DNA from: Symbiodinium natans
Taxonomy: Eukaryota > Sar > Dinophyceae > Suessiales > Symbiodiniaceae
DNA: 64,000 nt
NCBI GenBank assembly: GCA_905221605.1
Contig: CAJNDS010002554.1
Coordinates: 84,501-148,500 of the forward strand
Direction: 5' to 3'
The position numbers and the translations under genes are program-made. The notes below the pieces were generated by a model, which saw nothing but the letters and a program-made list of their open reading frames with translations, was not told the origin of the DNA and ran no database searches. Below, piece by piece: positions 11,161-22,166 of this stretch (its first letter is position 1; each line of letters starts with the position of its first letter).

Positions 11161-11229
11161 GGTGCCTGAAGCCCTCGCAGAAGGCAGTAGGGCTGATGGT
11201 CGATGAGCAGGGCTACTTGGTTCGTGACC
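11161..11229. CDS. Exon candidate, strand uncertain
   Basis: On the plus strand the acceptor TTCCTTTTTCTGCAG is followed by KPSQKAVGLMVDEQGYLV and a GTGAACCC donor. On the minus strand PTAFCEGFRHLQKKECL is also open. Plus has the better splice sites; its neighbours are minus. Confidence 0.4.
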
Positions 11230-11520
11230 CCGTGAACCCCAAAACCTCCCCAAGCCCTTAACTTGGGTGTTACCCCTTCTTTTTTGGGAGTTTTGTACCC
11301 TCTTTTTTCATGCCTCTTGAGGACTGTAGGTATGAGGGGGAACATGAACATCCCAACCCCAAAAACACTAAACCCTAACTCAAACCGTCTCTCCCAAAGC
11401 TTGCATCTGAAAGTTGTAAAGGCCCCAGAAAGCGCCCAAAACCTGGAGCCTAAATGGTAAGGGGCCATACGAAGGGCCCATGAAACTACGCCCCTACCCC
11501 CTAACCCCAACACCCTAAAC

Positions 11521-11571
11521 CCCAAAGCCGCAAAAAAGCTCCTCGTCCTGCTGGCGCAGGGCCTCCAGCTC
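11521..11571 (-). CDS. Short exon
   Basis: 51 nt between acceptor CCTTTCAAG and donor GTTTAGGG. One frame reads ELEALRQQDEELFCGFG (coiled-coil-like), but joining to the exon at 11730-11820 by phase gives a different frame, so the reading is unresolved. Confidence 0.5.
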
Positions 11572-11729
11572 CTTGAAAGGTTGGGTTTAGGGTTTAGGAT
11601 TTAGGGTCTAGGGTCTAGGGTCTAGGGTCTAGGGTCTAGGGTCTAGGGTTTAGGGTTTAGGGTTTAGGGTTTAGGGTTTAGGGTTTAGGTTTTAGGGTTT
11701 AGGGTTTAGGGTTTAGGGTCTAGGCTCAC

Positions 11730-12104
11730 CCCTCTTGAGCTTCAAGAGGCCGAAGCTTCCTGCGAACGCGAGGCGCCCTGAGCTCTGGGCTTTGGAAGGC
11801 TACTGTATGGCTTAACCTAGCTGGTTCTTAGTAGGGAATGAGGGAATGAGGGCCCTAAATAGTACCCTTTAAGGGATTATATAGGGCCCTAATTCCCTCA
11901 TTCCCTACTAAGAACCAGGGGGTAACGGCCCGGGTTGGAGAGCGCTCAGATCTCTTGGCAAGCTTTGTAGCCTGGCACGGGGTTTTATAGGGTCTAGGGT
12001 TTAGGTTGGGGGAAAAAGTTACAACCACAAGTCGTTCTTACCCATGGAGGCCTCTGACGCAGGCACCACGTGTCATGATGAGTTGCAGGTAGTGAGGCTT
12101 GCGT
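11730..12104 (-). CDS. Three-exon chain interrupted by element E
   Basis: Exon 12042-12104 (KPHYLQLIMTRGACVRGLHG, donor GTAAGAACG) joins 11916-11962 (LPRDLSALQPGPLPP), which joins 11730-11820 (LSHTVAFQSPELRAPRVRRK). Phases run 2 to 1 and 1 to 2. The second junction removes exactly the palindromic element 11821-11915. Function unknown. Confidence 0.65.
11821..11915 (-). mobile_element. Element E: near-perfect palindromic intron
   Basis: Arms of about 35 bp (CTGGTTCTTAGTAGGGAATG and complement) are joined by a short loop. In the minus sense the intron is exactly GTTCTTAG...CTAAGAACCAG, so both splice sites lie inside the TIR tips. Confidence 0.85.
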
Positions 12105-12375
12105 CTGAGTACCAAACAGGACTTGGGCCACATCTCTACCTCAGATCTCCAAAGAGATTCAATCAGAGCCCTGCTTGGGATTTAGGGTTTAGGGTTTAGG
12201 GTTTAGGGCTTAGGGTTTAGGATTTAGGCTAGACACAGACAGACAGACATACAAACAGGATGTTCGGACCTCGACCTTTGTGGACATTCTCGCCACAGAG
12301 TCCCCAAATCGCATCCTCAGAAGCAAAATTTCTAAGCCCTCACCCTGAGACCCCAAACCCGAAGCCCACCTAGGC

Positions 12376-12484
12376 TAATCTAGGGCCTTAATAATTTGAA
12401 TAGGGTTTTGGGGGTTATTGTAGTGTACCTAGAAAAGGGACCATCAGCGAATGCTATTTGTAATTATTCCGACCCCTATATTAC
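12376..12484 (-). mobile_element. Family F element
   Basis: Family F has TIRs ATAGGGG(C/T)C and the conserved inner words AATAGGGTTTTGGGGG and AATTATTCCGACCCCTAT. This copy lies next to the exon 12485-12588. Confidence 0.7.
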
Positions 12485-15400
12485 TATCTGTCCTCGGCAG
12501 TCTCCCGCACCTCTTGCTCTTCGGACCTCGCAAAACGCGCGCGAGGCGAGGATAGGCCAAACGGCAATTGAGGGATGTGTTTCATCAACTGGGGGGGCTG
12601 AATACCCTAGCCCAGAAAGGTTAACCTTTTATATATAGTAGGGTTCTATACAACCAAAAAGGTTAAAGGTTACCTACGCAATCCCTGAGTTAAGGCGAAA
12701 GGGCCGTGGCCTTAAAAGTGCGGGTTTAGGGCTTTCAGGACTTCTGGCTGTGGAGCTTGGGGCTTTTAAGCTTTATGAGAGGTAATTTAGGGGTCGGAAT
12801 AATTACTAATAATATTCCCTTATGGCCCCTTTGTAATTATACTATAATAACCCCCAAGACCCTATTCAACTTACTCAGGCCCTGATATTACTTTCGGACT
12901 ACCGAGTGGCTCCGATGACGGTGGCGGCGGGGGCTCGTCGGCGTCGTCGTCCGTGGCTGGCGGTGGCGGAGGCGTTCTCCCTGAGCGTGCTGCAAGCCAA
13001 CCACCCCCCACCCCCGTTGAACCCAAGATCATCCCAAATAGTCAAATCCCTTCAGGGGACTAAACGGGGGACCTTTCTGAGGGACTTTAGGGGTTATTTG
13101 GGGGTGATTTAGGGGCTACTTGGGTATATCGCGGACTATATGAGGTGTATATAGGGGTTATATAGGGGAATAAGATTCCCTTAAATGTATACCCAGAGCT
13201 GCCATAGCACTATGAGCTCGAAAGCTGGGCCAGGAAGCCCACAATGAGCAGATGATTCCGGAAGTCACAAGAACACCGTCTTGACCCAACATCTGAAAAG
13301 CTCACCCTAAGGGTCCATGCACCTTATGGCTCTATACTTGGGCTCCAAACTCCTGATCTAGGAAGTACCTTAAGGCCCATGGTATTCCCTAGTTAGGCAC
13401 ATGGGACCCTGAGGGTTGGCCTGAAGCTGAGGCTGACGCGGCTTCCAATCAGCTTCTTTGGCTGAGGTGCCGGGGTATGCTTGATTCTCTCCTGCGTCCG
13501 ACTTCCGGGGTTGGGGAATGGGAAGAGAGGCCAGAAATCAGCAAAGACTCCCAAAGGACGAAGCCTCGTGAGTGGTACAGTTCCATGTAGCTTCTGCACT
13601 CAGACAAAGCTACAGATTTGTCTTTCGGCTTGCTGCAGAAACGACGCCAAGACCGCTATTTCAGCTTGAAGAACACTTGCCCCTGCGCAACCGTGTCAAA
13701 GTGTTCGAGATGTTGAAGATCCCAAAGACACCAAGCCTCAGACCTCTTTCCCCACGCCTAAACCCTAAACCCTAAAGCAGAAACCCTAAACCCTAAACCC
13801 CAAAACCCAAACCCCAAACCCTAAACCCTAACCCTAAACCCCCACTTGTGGCGCTCCGTGAGCTTGAGCATGCGGGAGACCGCATCCCCGGTGCTCTTGA
13901 TCTGGAACTCAATGGGCCGACGGTGCGCGTTCTTCGCCTGACGACTTAGGACCTCTGTCGTTTAGGGTTAAGCCTTAGGGGTTAAGGGTTTAGGGGGGGG
14001 GTTTAGGGGGCTTAGGGGGGTTTAGGGGGGGTTTACGACAGGGTTTACAGGGTTTATAGGGTTCATAGGGCAGACGTTCAGGCCTCGAGGCCTCAGCTGC
14101 CACATGTGCCTGCACTTCCACCTCCACCTCTACCTACACCCACGGCTGTGAGCCTTATAGCCCTATGTGGGCTCCATCGCCCTGCGCGCATAAAGCAGGC
14201 CTCCCAACCCTGAATAAGCGCTCCCCACCCCCCCCCCCCCCCCCCCCCCCCCCCTAAGAGCTTCATGGGTTTCCCTACTACCCCCTCTCAACTACCCCTC
14301 CAGGTTCCCCCCAAACAACCTTAATCAGGCTTAGCTATCCTAAAAAGCCTTACTATGGGGGGAACCTACGGGGGGTTGTATAGAGGCGGGCAGAGAGCTC
14401 CTGCGTGTCCAGTGTGTTCACTCCTCTACAACCCTAAACCCCAAACCCCAAACCCTAAACCCTAAACCCCAAACCCTAAACCCTAAACCCCAAACCCTAA
14501 ACCCTAAACCCTAAACCCTACACCGCGCCTCCTCCTCCCTGGCCTGGGCGGCCTCCACCTGCTTCACGCCTCTGAAAAGCGGCGTTTAGGGCTTGCCTTA
14601 AACGCCTACTTGGCTGCACTCAGGAGGGTAGCTATAAATTAAACTTTTAGCTGCCTTAATAAGAAACCCAATAAACCCAAAAAAGGTAAGGATCTAAAGT
14701 TACAGTAAAGTACCACAAAGCCTAGTTACCCAGAATAAGGGGCAACCATACCCAGGGTTGAAGGGCTTAGGGTTAGGCTTTTAGGGTTCAGGGTTTAGGG
14801 CCAGTTACCCAAAACAAGAGGCTGCCACACCCCCCAAAAGGGGAAACTGTAGCCCCATAATTCTAGTCTACCAGCTTTCAAGGTGAGGTGGGGGGGGGGG
14901 AAGTTCGGAAAGCCAGGGCCTCTAGGGTTTGACGGCTGGGATGGCCCTTTATGGCTTGGTGAGGCTTGCCCGTGGTTCGGATTCGAAGGGGTTCAGGGGG
15001 CCCCCCCCCAAGGTTTGCCCCAGGACATTTAGGGGGTCCCCCTACAAAGATATCGGCACCACGGCTGTGACGGTCGAGATCGACACCTCGAACTGGCACA
15101 CCGAAGGCGACTGAAACTGCTGCAGAAACCCCCGCCCTGAACCCTGCAATGACGCTGCTTGCATCGAGCCGAAAGAAACATCGATCTGAGTTCTCTAAAC
15201 TGGGTTCCCTTGTTGGGTACCTTATAGCAGGACCAACAAAAGGGACCCAAATTTAGAGGGCTACCCATATCTTTTGGTTGGCTACTCTATCAGGAAACCC
15301 AGAACCCAACAAAAAGGTAAAGGGTACCACTGGGCTGCCAAGACATACCCATACCCTAAAACCTGAACCCCAAACACTCAACCCCCAACCCCCAAACCCC

Positions 15401-15755
15401 CAAACCCCTAAACCCCTAAACCCCTAAACCCTAAACTCTAAACCCTAAACCCTAAACCCTAACCCCTAAACCCTAAACCCTAAACCCTAAACCCAAATGC
15501 AAGGAGGTCAGCCGGGCGGCCCTCCAACAGCTCGGCGTCGAGAGCTTCCCTGGCCAGGGCCGCCGCCACCTCCCACACGCACTTCTTCGAGGTTTAGGGG
15601 GGTTCTTGGGGAAGGGTTTGGGGTTTAGGGTTTGGGGTTTAGGGTTTAGGGTTTAGGGCTTAGGGTTTAGGGTTTGGGGATTAGGGCAAGTTCGGGGCTT
15701 GGGGGGGTCACGATCGAAGGCCCTGAGCCCCTCCATTGACTGCGCTCTTGGAGGC
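12485..15755 (-). CDS. Multi-exon minus gene, Ala/Glu-rich with Pro linker
   Basis: Exons in gene order: 15712-15755, 15493-15584 (CVWEVAAALAREALDAELLE), 15046-15185 (GSGRGFLQQFQSPSVCQFEV), 14524-14571 (GVKQVEAAQAREEEAR), 13840-13944 (AHRRPIEFQIKSTGDAVSRM), 13503-13632 (ALSECRSYMELYHSRGFVLW), 13408-13461 (PKKLIGSRVSLSFRPTLR), 13193-13292 (GIICSLWASWPSFRAHSAM), 12903-12989 (PPPPPATDDDADEPPPPP) and 12485-12588 (KHIPQLPFGLSSPRARFARS). Phases agree at every junction from 15046 to 12903; 15493 to 15046 needs an unseen exon, and the last link is not proven. Introns include a family A element (13293-13407), family G (15186-15280) and heptamer arrays. The product is not recognised. The exons at 11730-12104 may continue it. 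Confidence 0.7.
12785..12900 (-). mobile_element. Family F element, opposite orientation
   Basis: TAGGGGTCGGAATAATTACT at left and complement-type end GGGCCCTGATATTAC region at right. It lies in the intron after exon 12903-12989. Confidence 0.65.
13293..13407 (-). mobile_element. Family A element forming a whole intron
   Basis: The donor GTCCCATGTGCC is inside the TIR; the acceptor TTTTCAG lies about 11 nt beyond the other TIR (CCCTTAGGGT). Removing it joins two phase-0 exons. Confidence 0.8.
13639..13775 (+). CDS. Rejected-to-possible plus exon
   Basis: A plus frame with a good acceptor (CGGCTTGCTGCAG) reads LFQLEEHLPLRNRVKVFEM and then runs into CCCTAAA repeats to a stop. The opposite strand is intron of the minus gene, so this may be chance or a short antisense terminal exon. 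Confidence 0.3.
14224..14254. repeat. Poly-C tract, about 26 nt
   Basis: A near-pure run of C beside a TIR-like unit (GGTTCCCCCCAAAC...GGGGGGAACC, 14300-14370). Confidence 0.9.
14608..14722. mobile_element. Family B element
   Basis: Near-identical for about 110 bp to 34363-34476, starting TTGGCTGCACTCAGGAGGGT and ending AGTAAAGTACCACAAAG. Two close copies 20 kb apart point to recent movement. Confidence 0.75.
15186..15290 (-). mobile_element. Family G element at an intron 3' end
   Basis: The TIR tip TTTAGAGAACT(C)AG gives the acceptor of exon 15046-15185. The family consensus is GGTAGTTCTCTAAATT...AATTTAGAGAACT. Confidence 0.7.
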
Positions 15756-15784
15756 CTTATTGGCACGTGAGGTCAAAGAGGGGT

Positions 15785-16600
15785 TTAGGGTTCAGGGTTC
15801 AGGGTTTAGGGTCTAGGGTTTAGGGTTTAGGGTTTAGGGTTAGGGTTTAGGGGTTGGTTTTTAGGGTTTAAGGTTTAGGGTTTAGGTGGGCATCGAAATT
15901 GGGGGGGATTGGGTCTAAGGTTGTGGGAGCTGACATACTGCAACTAGGGTCCCAAACTCCCAAAGTGCATGCCCTTCGAAGCCGCAAGGTGCAACTAATG
16001 CCTGGTGGGCGAAGGTCTCACAAGCTCAGAGTACTGCCCAGTCATGCTTGGGAGCCGAAAGACCTCCAAGTAATTTGAGGTGTCAGACTTAGAGAAAAAG
16101 CCTCTATCACTGTCAAGCGCTACTGTAGATAGGTCCTGCATCTGCACAAACCACTCATTGACTCAGACCTATTGATGTTTATAGACTCTGTACGACGATT
16201 CTGGCTTAGTTCAGTCCTTCTGGATTTCAGGTTGAGGGTTACGGGCTTGGTTCCAAGTTCGGGGGTTCGAGTGCAGTGCTGCTCTGTATGCATCGAAATA
16301 CCAAAAACGTAGACGTTGTTAACTGAACCGGACGTGACACTAAATATGCTCAGGGCTTAAGGGCTTGGCTTTAGGTTCAGGGGTTAGGGTGCAGTGCTCT
16401 GGCCAGAGGCCTTCTCCGACACTTTAGCACCTAAATGGATCAGCCGTTGGACACAACCTCACAGTCCTTAAACCCCGAAAAGCCGGCCTTCTTGGTGTGG
16501 CTGCGGCCTGTTGGATCCGAACCTACGCAAGGGTCAAAAAAAAAAAACATCGGGACATCCTTTATAGGGTCCAAGGTTTGGGCCTAAACCCTAAACACTA
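15785..16600. other. Intergenic between two minus genes
   Basis: After a TTTAGGG tract (15781-15885) there is about 700 bp with few heptamers, no TIR element and no spliced exon that I can support. It separates the gene ending at 16605 from the gene beginning near 15755. Confidence 0.45.
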
Positions 16601-16604
16601 AACC

Positions 16605-18343
16605 CTAGTTCGGTCCGGTGTTGGAGATTTTGGTTGGGATTCCGAGAGGTTCAGGGTCTATCAGGGTTGAAGCCACTTAAGAAAAAACACGAACGAGCCA
16701 CACCAGATGCAGACCAGGATGGGCTATTAGCCCCCATAATCCCCATAATCAACTATATAAAGGGCCCTTTTTAAGGGGTTATAGGGTATAATCGCCCGTC
16801 CTGGGACCCAAAGCCCCAAACCCAAAACCCATAAGCAGCCTCCAATTGTTTGCTGTCGCGGCGTTGTGGCCGGGTTCCCTGTGAGGTCCCCCAATTCTCG
16901 CGCCCCTCTTTAGGGTTTAGGGTTTAGGGTTTCGGGTTTCGGGTTTAGGGTTCAGAGTTTTGTGGATGCTGATTCATTGCCTCGGAACTCCGACTGTCGA
17001 TTTCAAACCTCCCAAGACCCTAAAACGCAGAATCTAAGGTTGGAACCATGAAACCTTAGTATGGGCCCCTACCGACCCGAAGTATGGGCCCTTCGTGTAT
17101 ATTGTGTATATAAGGGCTAAAACATCAGGGGACGCAAATTAAGAGGCCCATATGTAGATATACGCCCTGAACATGCCTAAGCCCCAGCCCTATCCCTCCA
17201 CCCCTATATAATCAATATTGAGTGCAACGTAATATCAGAATACCCTAAATCCTAAACCCTAAACCCTAAACCCTAAACCCTAAAACCCCAAAACCCTGAA
17301 CCCCTAAAACCCTGAAACCCTGAAACCCTAAACCCCGCAGCTCAGAGGCAGATCGTTCGTTTCCCTCCCTGGTCTGCCTTTCGACTTGTTGACCGGTGCC
17401 GTTGCTGCAGGTGCCTGTGCTTTGGGTGTCCTTATCTAGCATGGCCCCAAAAACCCTCTGAAAAAAGGTTCTTCAACATGACCCTCTTAGATACCCACAT
17501 AGGGGAAAAATACAAAATATCCTAAAGGGCCTACCTGGTTAGGGTCAAACCTACTGCGCCACAGCTGATTCATTCCTAAATCCATTCAGCTCAGGGAACT
17601 CGATGTGCGTTTTGCATTGAGGGAGCGGGCCTTCAGAGGGATGTTCAGTCTTCGAGGGATTTTGCTTGCTTCTTGCTTCGGAATGCGATTTGCAGCGCGG
17701 GGCGTTTGACTCCAGCATCCCATGGCAGCTGCTGCAAGGGTTTAGGGTTTAGGGTTTAGGGTTTAGGGTTTAGGGTTTAGGGTTTAGGGTTTACGGTTTA
17801 GGGTTTAGGGTTTACAGTTTTCTCTGGACGGCTTGATTCCAGTTTCTAAAGCGAGCGGTGGCAAGACTGATTAGCGTGAAACCCTCTTGGGTTTTACATA
17901 AAACAAAACGAAAATACTTCCCAAGGGGGATTTAGCACATGGGCTTGGTTTCAGGGTGTGTAAGGTTCGGAGCTGAGTTCGACGTTGTTGGGGTTCAGGG
18001 TGCCTGATCTTAGGGTTGTGGCGCAAACCCTCAACCCTAAACCCTAACCCTAAACCCTATATACCCTAAACCCTACTAAACCCTAAACCCTAAACCCCGG
18101 AGAGAGGAATCTTGTCACGATCTCTGGGAACTTACGCGCGACCAGGAAAATCTTCAGCCCGAACCTTCGCAAGCCTGAGCCATCAATTTACTAATGTTAA
18201 CCCTAAGGGTCCATGCACCTTATTGTTATATACTTGGGCCCCAAAGTCCTTATGTAGGAACTACTTGAAGGCCCAAGTGTTCCCTAGCTAGGTACATGGA
18301 CCCTTGCGGTAACGGTGTCTGGCAACTCCAACGACATGAGATG
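16605..18343 (-). CDS. Six-exon minus gene with basic KGRPGR segment
   Basis: Exons in gene order are 18302-18343 (VVGVARHRYRKG), 18096-18174 (RRFGLKIFLVARKFPEIVTR), 17555-17731 (CKTHIEFPELNGFRNESAVA), 17334-17430 (APVNKSKGRPGRETNDLPLS), 16829-16907 (GGPHREPGHNAATANNWRLL) and 16605-16675 (LIDPEPLGIPTKISNTGPN, stop TAG). All five junctions keep frame (1/2, 2/1, 2/1, 0/0, 1/2). Introns are a family A element, a heptamer-bounded intron, a family D element, a heptamer-bounded intron, and one containing family H. KGRPGR looks like an AT-hook core, which would suggest DNA binding, but one motif is thin evidence. The TAG stop overlaps a TTTAGGG-like repeat. The 5' end is open. Confidence 0.8.
16709..16803. 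mobile_element. Family H element
   Basis: Ends CCAGGATGGGCTATTA and CGCCCGTCCTGG with inner TAACCCCTT. Copies: 22538-22605 (right end lost), 27883-27972 (complete). Confidence 0.75.
17431..17554 (-). mobile_element. Family D element forming a whole intron
   Basis: The intron runs GTAGGTTTGACCC...CATGCTAGATAAG and contains the family D core. Its removal joins SAVA(Q) to TPKAQ in frame. Confidence 0.75.
18175..18301 (-). mobile_element. Family A element forming a whole intron
   Basis: The donor GTCCATGTACC is the second base onward of the TIR; the acceptor GATGGCTCAG lies 25-30 nt past the other TIR. Phase 1 to 2 is preserved. Confidence 0.85.
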
Positions 18344-18534
18344 CTGTGGACAGAAATGTAAGAAGTGGAGCCTACATGGCTTACGCCGTGGCCCCCAAAA
18401 GCGAAGCTTGGCCCAAAACCCTACTCCTGCGAGCCCTAACCCCCAGATCTCTGAACTCCCGATATCAGTATCCTCAACTGAGAACGAAGGTACGCGCCCA
18501 TGTTGCTTCGCAAAACGGGTGAAGCTTCTGACCC

Positions 18535-18840
18535 TCTGAAGCTCGTGAGCCTAGCTTGAAGGCCGCAACTTGCTCGTGAGCTTCGCGAGCTTCGCGCTTC
18601 ACCCGAAGCCTGAAGATTGAAACACGTCAGTCTCACTTTGCGAAGCCTGCCGTGCGAAGATCGTGAGCTTCCCGAGCTTCGCGCTTCGCCTGAAGCCTGA
18701 CGTCTGAAGTTTGTGAGCTTCGCTTCTGAAGCGTGAAGTCTGAAGCTCGTGAGCTTCGCATTCGAAGACTGAAGCCTGAAGCTCGTGAGCTTCACTTTTG
18801 AAGCCTGAAGTCTGAAGCTCGTGAGCTTCGCGCTTCACGC
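18535..18840. repeat. Minisatellite of palindromic GAAGCTCGTGAGCTTC
   Basis: Repeated GAAGCTCGTGAGCTTCGC units with variants. Each unit can form a short hairpin. The minus frames over it are repeat-made. Confidence 0.8.
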
Positions 18841-19146
18841 TTTTTGAGGCGCACAATCCAACAGGCTATAAACGCACGTTGCGTTAAGCTACCGACGTTA
18901 CCGACGATCATCTTGGGAAAGTCCCATGAACTTTCAAGCAAACCCTGGAAGAAATGTCCATGCCTTGGCGGGTTTAGCAGCAGCCTTGACTGCCAGCTTT
19001 GGCGTTTCAGCCACCTGCAGCAGATTTCCGCAACGTGTTCGGAGGTTCAGGCACGGGCATCACGCAGCCATCAAGCCCCTAAATAACAAGCCGTATAAAG
19101 CCTCAGCAAGCCCTGAACACCCCCAAATCTCTCAACCCTAAATCGC

Positions 19147-20733
19147 CTTCGCCGCCTGGGCTTTCACCAGGGGGTTGGGCAGAGGGGCGTCGGGCTTGGC
19201 CTCCGCATCGGTCGAATGGAACAAGAAAGGAGATTGTCGGTTGAGGGTTTGGGGGCTAGAGTGGGTGGATGGCCAAACACAGATACACGGCAGGAGAAGG
19301 TTCGGTTAAACATCGACTATGCAAGCCGCGTCAGATGCCTGAGGCATAGACAGGAGCCTCTGAATCTAAGGAAATCTGCACCACCTAAACCCCTAACTCT
19401 TCAGCCTCACCAGCCTCATCGGCATGAGGATGAGCTTAACGATACTTGACAAGTGGAAGAATGGAACCGGGTTTTCTGGCAGTCACAACCCAGCTCATGC
19501 CTGCCCAACACCCCGGAGCCCTAGGCCCAGCATCTCAAAATGAACCCTGCAAGCCCCCCAGCCCTAACCCTAAACCCTAAACCCTAAACCCTAAACCCTA
19601 AACTCCACCGGCCTTCGGTGCCTCCTTGTTAGGTGCGGACGCCGAAGAGGAGGAGCTGCTGTCGCTGGCTGCCGCCGCCGCCTCCGCCGGCGCCTCCTCC
19701 CAGGGTTTAGGGGTTTAGGGGTTTAGGGGTTTGGGGGTTTAGGGGTTTGGTTTAGGGGTTTGGGGTTTAGGGTTTAGGGGTTTAGGGGTTTAGGGGTTTG
19801 GGGTTTTGGGGGTTTAGGGGTTTAGGGGTTTCGGGGTTGGGGGGTTTGGAGTTTAGGGTTTAGGGGTTTAGGGGTTTAGGGGTTTAGGGGTTTAGGGGTT
19901 TAGGGGTTTAGGGGTTTAGGGGTTTAGGGGTTTAGGGGTTTAGGGGATTAGGGGTTTAGGGGTTTAGGGGTTTAGGGGTTTAGGGTCCTCCTCATCTTCG
20001 CTGCTGCTGCTGCTCGCCTGGAGAAGAAAGAAGAAGCAGAAAGAAGAGCAATGTCCATCGAGGCCTTGGGCCGTAGGTGTCTCGGGAGCATAGAGCAGGT
20101 ACCCCACCTCTACTCCCCTCCCCAACACCCCAAAAACCACTTGCTCATGTGCCACTTTTTTGGCTAAAATGGGCACCCCCCCTGTTGTCAGTTTTTGTCT
20201 GAACCCTGAACCCAAACCCTAAACCCTAAGCCCTGAACCCTTTTGCAAAAACACGCGGTCTGCAAATGCAAACCTAAACCTGCAAACGCACTGGACCACA
20301 AGCTTGCCTGAAGCAATACCAAAACCTTACCGAAGCTTACATCTCTGGCCCTTTGTAAGCCTGAACCCCCTAGCCCTATAAACCCTAAACCCTATAAACC
20401 CTAAACCCCAAACCCTGAGACCGCAACCCTCAAACAGCCCTGCCGGCACGCCTTCTTGGGGGCTACTTTGGCCTTTGCTTTCTCCGAGCTGCTGCGCCGC
20501 CTCATTGCCAGTTTCGGCTTTCGGCTTGGCGTTAACTAAGTTCCCCCCCCCGAAAATAAAAATCAATAAACAAATAAGTATAAATAAATAAATAAACATA
20601 TACATGTATATATATATATATGTATATATACATAAACCTACCCCCACCCCTGAAACCCGAACCGGAGGTCTCCCGAGCCTGCCACGCCGAGACCGGTGCT
20701 TTGAGCTGCGGCTGCGCCTGAGAAACTTTCAGG
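19147..20733 (-). CDS. Exons of a Nopp140-like Ser/acidic, Lys/Ala-rich protein
   Basis: Exons are near 20656-20733 (frame unclear), 20435-20528 (one frame reads SSSEKAKAKVAPKKA, another AKPKAETGNEAAQQLGE), 19988-20017 (ASSSSSEDEE, acceptor TTTCTTCTCCAG), 19609-19696 (EAPAEAAAAASDSSSSSSAS) and 19147-19200 (AKPDAPLPNPLVKAQAAK). Alternating acidic-serine and Lys/Pro/Ala blocks are typical of nucleolar Nopp140/SRP40-type proteins. That is a composition match only. The 19988-20017 exon appears to end at a GA donor leading straight into a CCCCTAAA array, and the last exon at a GC donor. Phases were not all reconciled. Confidence 0.5.
19701..19987. repeat. TTTAGGGG array of about 285 bp filling one intron
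   Basis: An octamer-rich array (TTTAGGGG with TTTGGGG variants) lies directly between exons 19609-19696 and 19988-20017 with almost no other sequence. Confidence 0.85.
20555..20640. repeat. A+T microsatellite (TAAA / TATA)
   Basis: AATAAATAAATA then (TA)n with a TATACATGTATA palindrome. The overlapping frames of I/Y are artefacts. Confidence 0.9.
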
Positions 20734-20875
20734 GCCAATTGGAGCCTTAGGGGATTTTAGCCTAAATGCCTAAAACCCTTAAACTCTCAAAACCCTAAAT
20801 TTCAGGGCCAATTGGAGCTTTAGGGGATTTAGCCTAAAGGCTTAAAACCCTTAAACCCTTAAAACCCTAAAAACC
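20725..20875. repeat. Direct duplication, about 75 bp x2
   Basis: TTTCAGGGCCAATTGGAGC...GGGGATTTTAGCCTAAA occurs twice in tandem with small changes. Confidence 0.8.
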
Positions 20876-21039
20876 CTTGACCCCTTCACCCCTTAACCCT
20901 TAATATAGGGGTTCTCAAGTGTTCTGCCTCCGGGGGGGGGGTGGGGGCGACTTCACAGGCGGCGATGGGTTTGGGGTGGGAGTGGGGGGGAGTGGGGGGG
21001 GGGGGGGGGGTTATAATATCCATTCATGTAAGGCGACCC

Positions 21040-21560
21040 TACCCAAAAAGATCGGTATTTACAGCGCTTTTGCCAAGCATGTTTGACGTTTATGGAACAA
21101 GACACGCAGCTACTAGCGTTCATGCTCTTGGCGAATATGCTCCAAACACTGGTATGTACAGCATGTTTGATGCTCTACACAACATATTCTGGAGCAAGAC
21201 GCGCAGTCACAAGTGTTCGTGCCTTTGGCGAAGATGCAACAACACTGGTATTTGAAAAGCATTTTCGCCTCTCTGTACACATTCTTGCCTCTTTGTACAA
21301 CATAAGCACAAGAACGCTACGCGCAGTGTTTTCACCCAAAAACAGCGTTCAAAAAGCAAGCACTTATTTGGGTGCGACTCGCGCGTCTCGAAAACATCGC
21401 TGTGCGCAGTGTTTTCGCGTGAGAGGACACCGATCCTATGGTGGCAGTGGTGATCTTTAGGATGAACAAAAACACGTCCAGCGAATGCGACGCGCAAAAA
21501 TCCTCGAGTTTCTTAACGTTTTCCGGTGTTCAACGCCGAAACAACCCTCGCAAAACAAAA
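21040..21560. repeat. Diverged tandem repeat, unit about 115-125 bp
   Basis: Units share CAGCATGTTTGA, CAAGACACGCAG, GTTCATGCTCTTGGCGAA and ACACTGGTAT. Frames of 95-125 codons on both strands follow the repeat, so I do not call a gene. Confidence 0.6.
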
Positions 21561-21866
21561 GGGGCAGCAATGAAGGGTGTTACCTTTGGGATTCGAGGCT
21601 TGGGACCAAACCCTACATACGGGAGTGAGCTGTGCAAGGGCAAGTGGGCGAGTGGGCACCCTAAACCCTAAACCCTAAACCCTAAACCCTAAACTCTAAA
21701 CCCTAAACCCTAAACCCTAAACCCTACAAACCCTAAACCCTCATTGAGTTGAGCCCTGGTGAAGAAGATGAAGCCAAAGTTTAAGATTCAGGACTCTTAA
21801 GGTGAGGCAGACAGAAGCAGCTGCCCGATGCCTACACCCTCGACCTGAACGCAGGAATTTGCTTGG

Positions 21867-22015
21867 AAATTGGGATGTTCCCCCTTGGGTTTAGGGTTTA
21901 GGGTTTAGGGTTTAGGGTTTAGGTTTTAGGGTTTAGGGTTTAGGACTAACAGTCCTTGACAGGGATTATAGTACCCCCTATGAAGGACTGTATAAAGGAG
22001 AACATCCCAACCTGG
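21867..22015. mobile_element. Family C element with a telomere tract inside
   Basis: TTGGGATGTTCCCCCTT is followed by about 57 bp of TTTAGGG repeats (21887-21943), then resumes CTAACAGTCCTTGA and ends GGAGAACATCCCAA. Confidence 0.85.
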
Positions 22016-22048
22016 AAGCTTGGACACGTTGTGGGGAAGCGGCAGCAA

Positions 22049-22166
22049 GCCTAAACCCTAAACCCTAAACCCTAAACCCTAAACCCTAAACCCTAAACCC
22101 TAAACCCTAAACCCTAAACCCTAAACCCTAAACCCTAACCCTAAACCCTAAACCCTAAACCCTAAC
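22049..22166. repeat. CCCTAAA array, about 115 bp
   Basis: Near-perfect heptamers ending at exon 22167-22249; in the minus sense the donor is GTTAGGGTTTAGGG. Confidence 0.95.

Noticed and set aside
11103-11525. 140-codon minus frame
   Set aside because: It reads through telomere repeats at both ends and a diverged family C element; repeat-derived GFRVLGLG and SPNP motifs.
21083-21497. 125-codon plus and 96-codon minus frames
   Set aside because: Both follow a diverged tandem repeat; no splice sites or family likeness.
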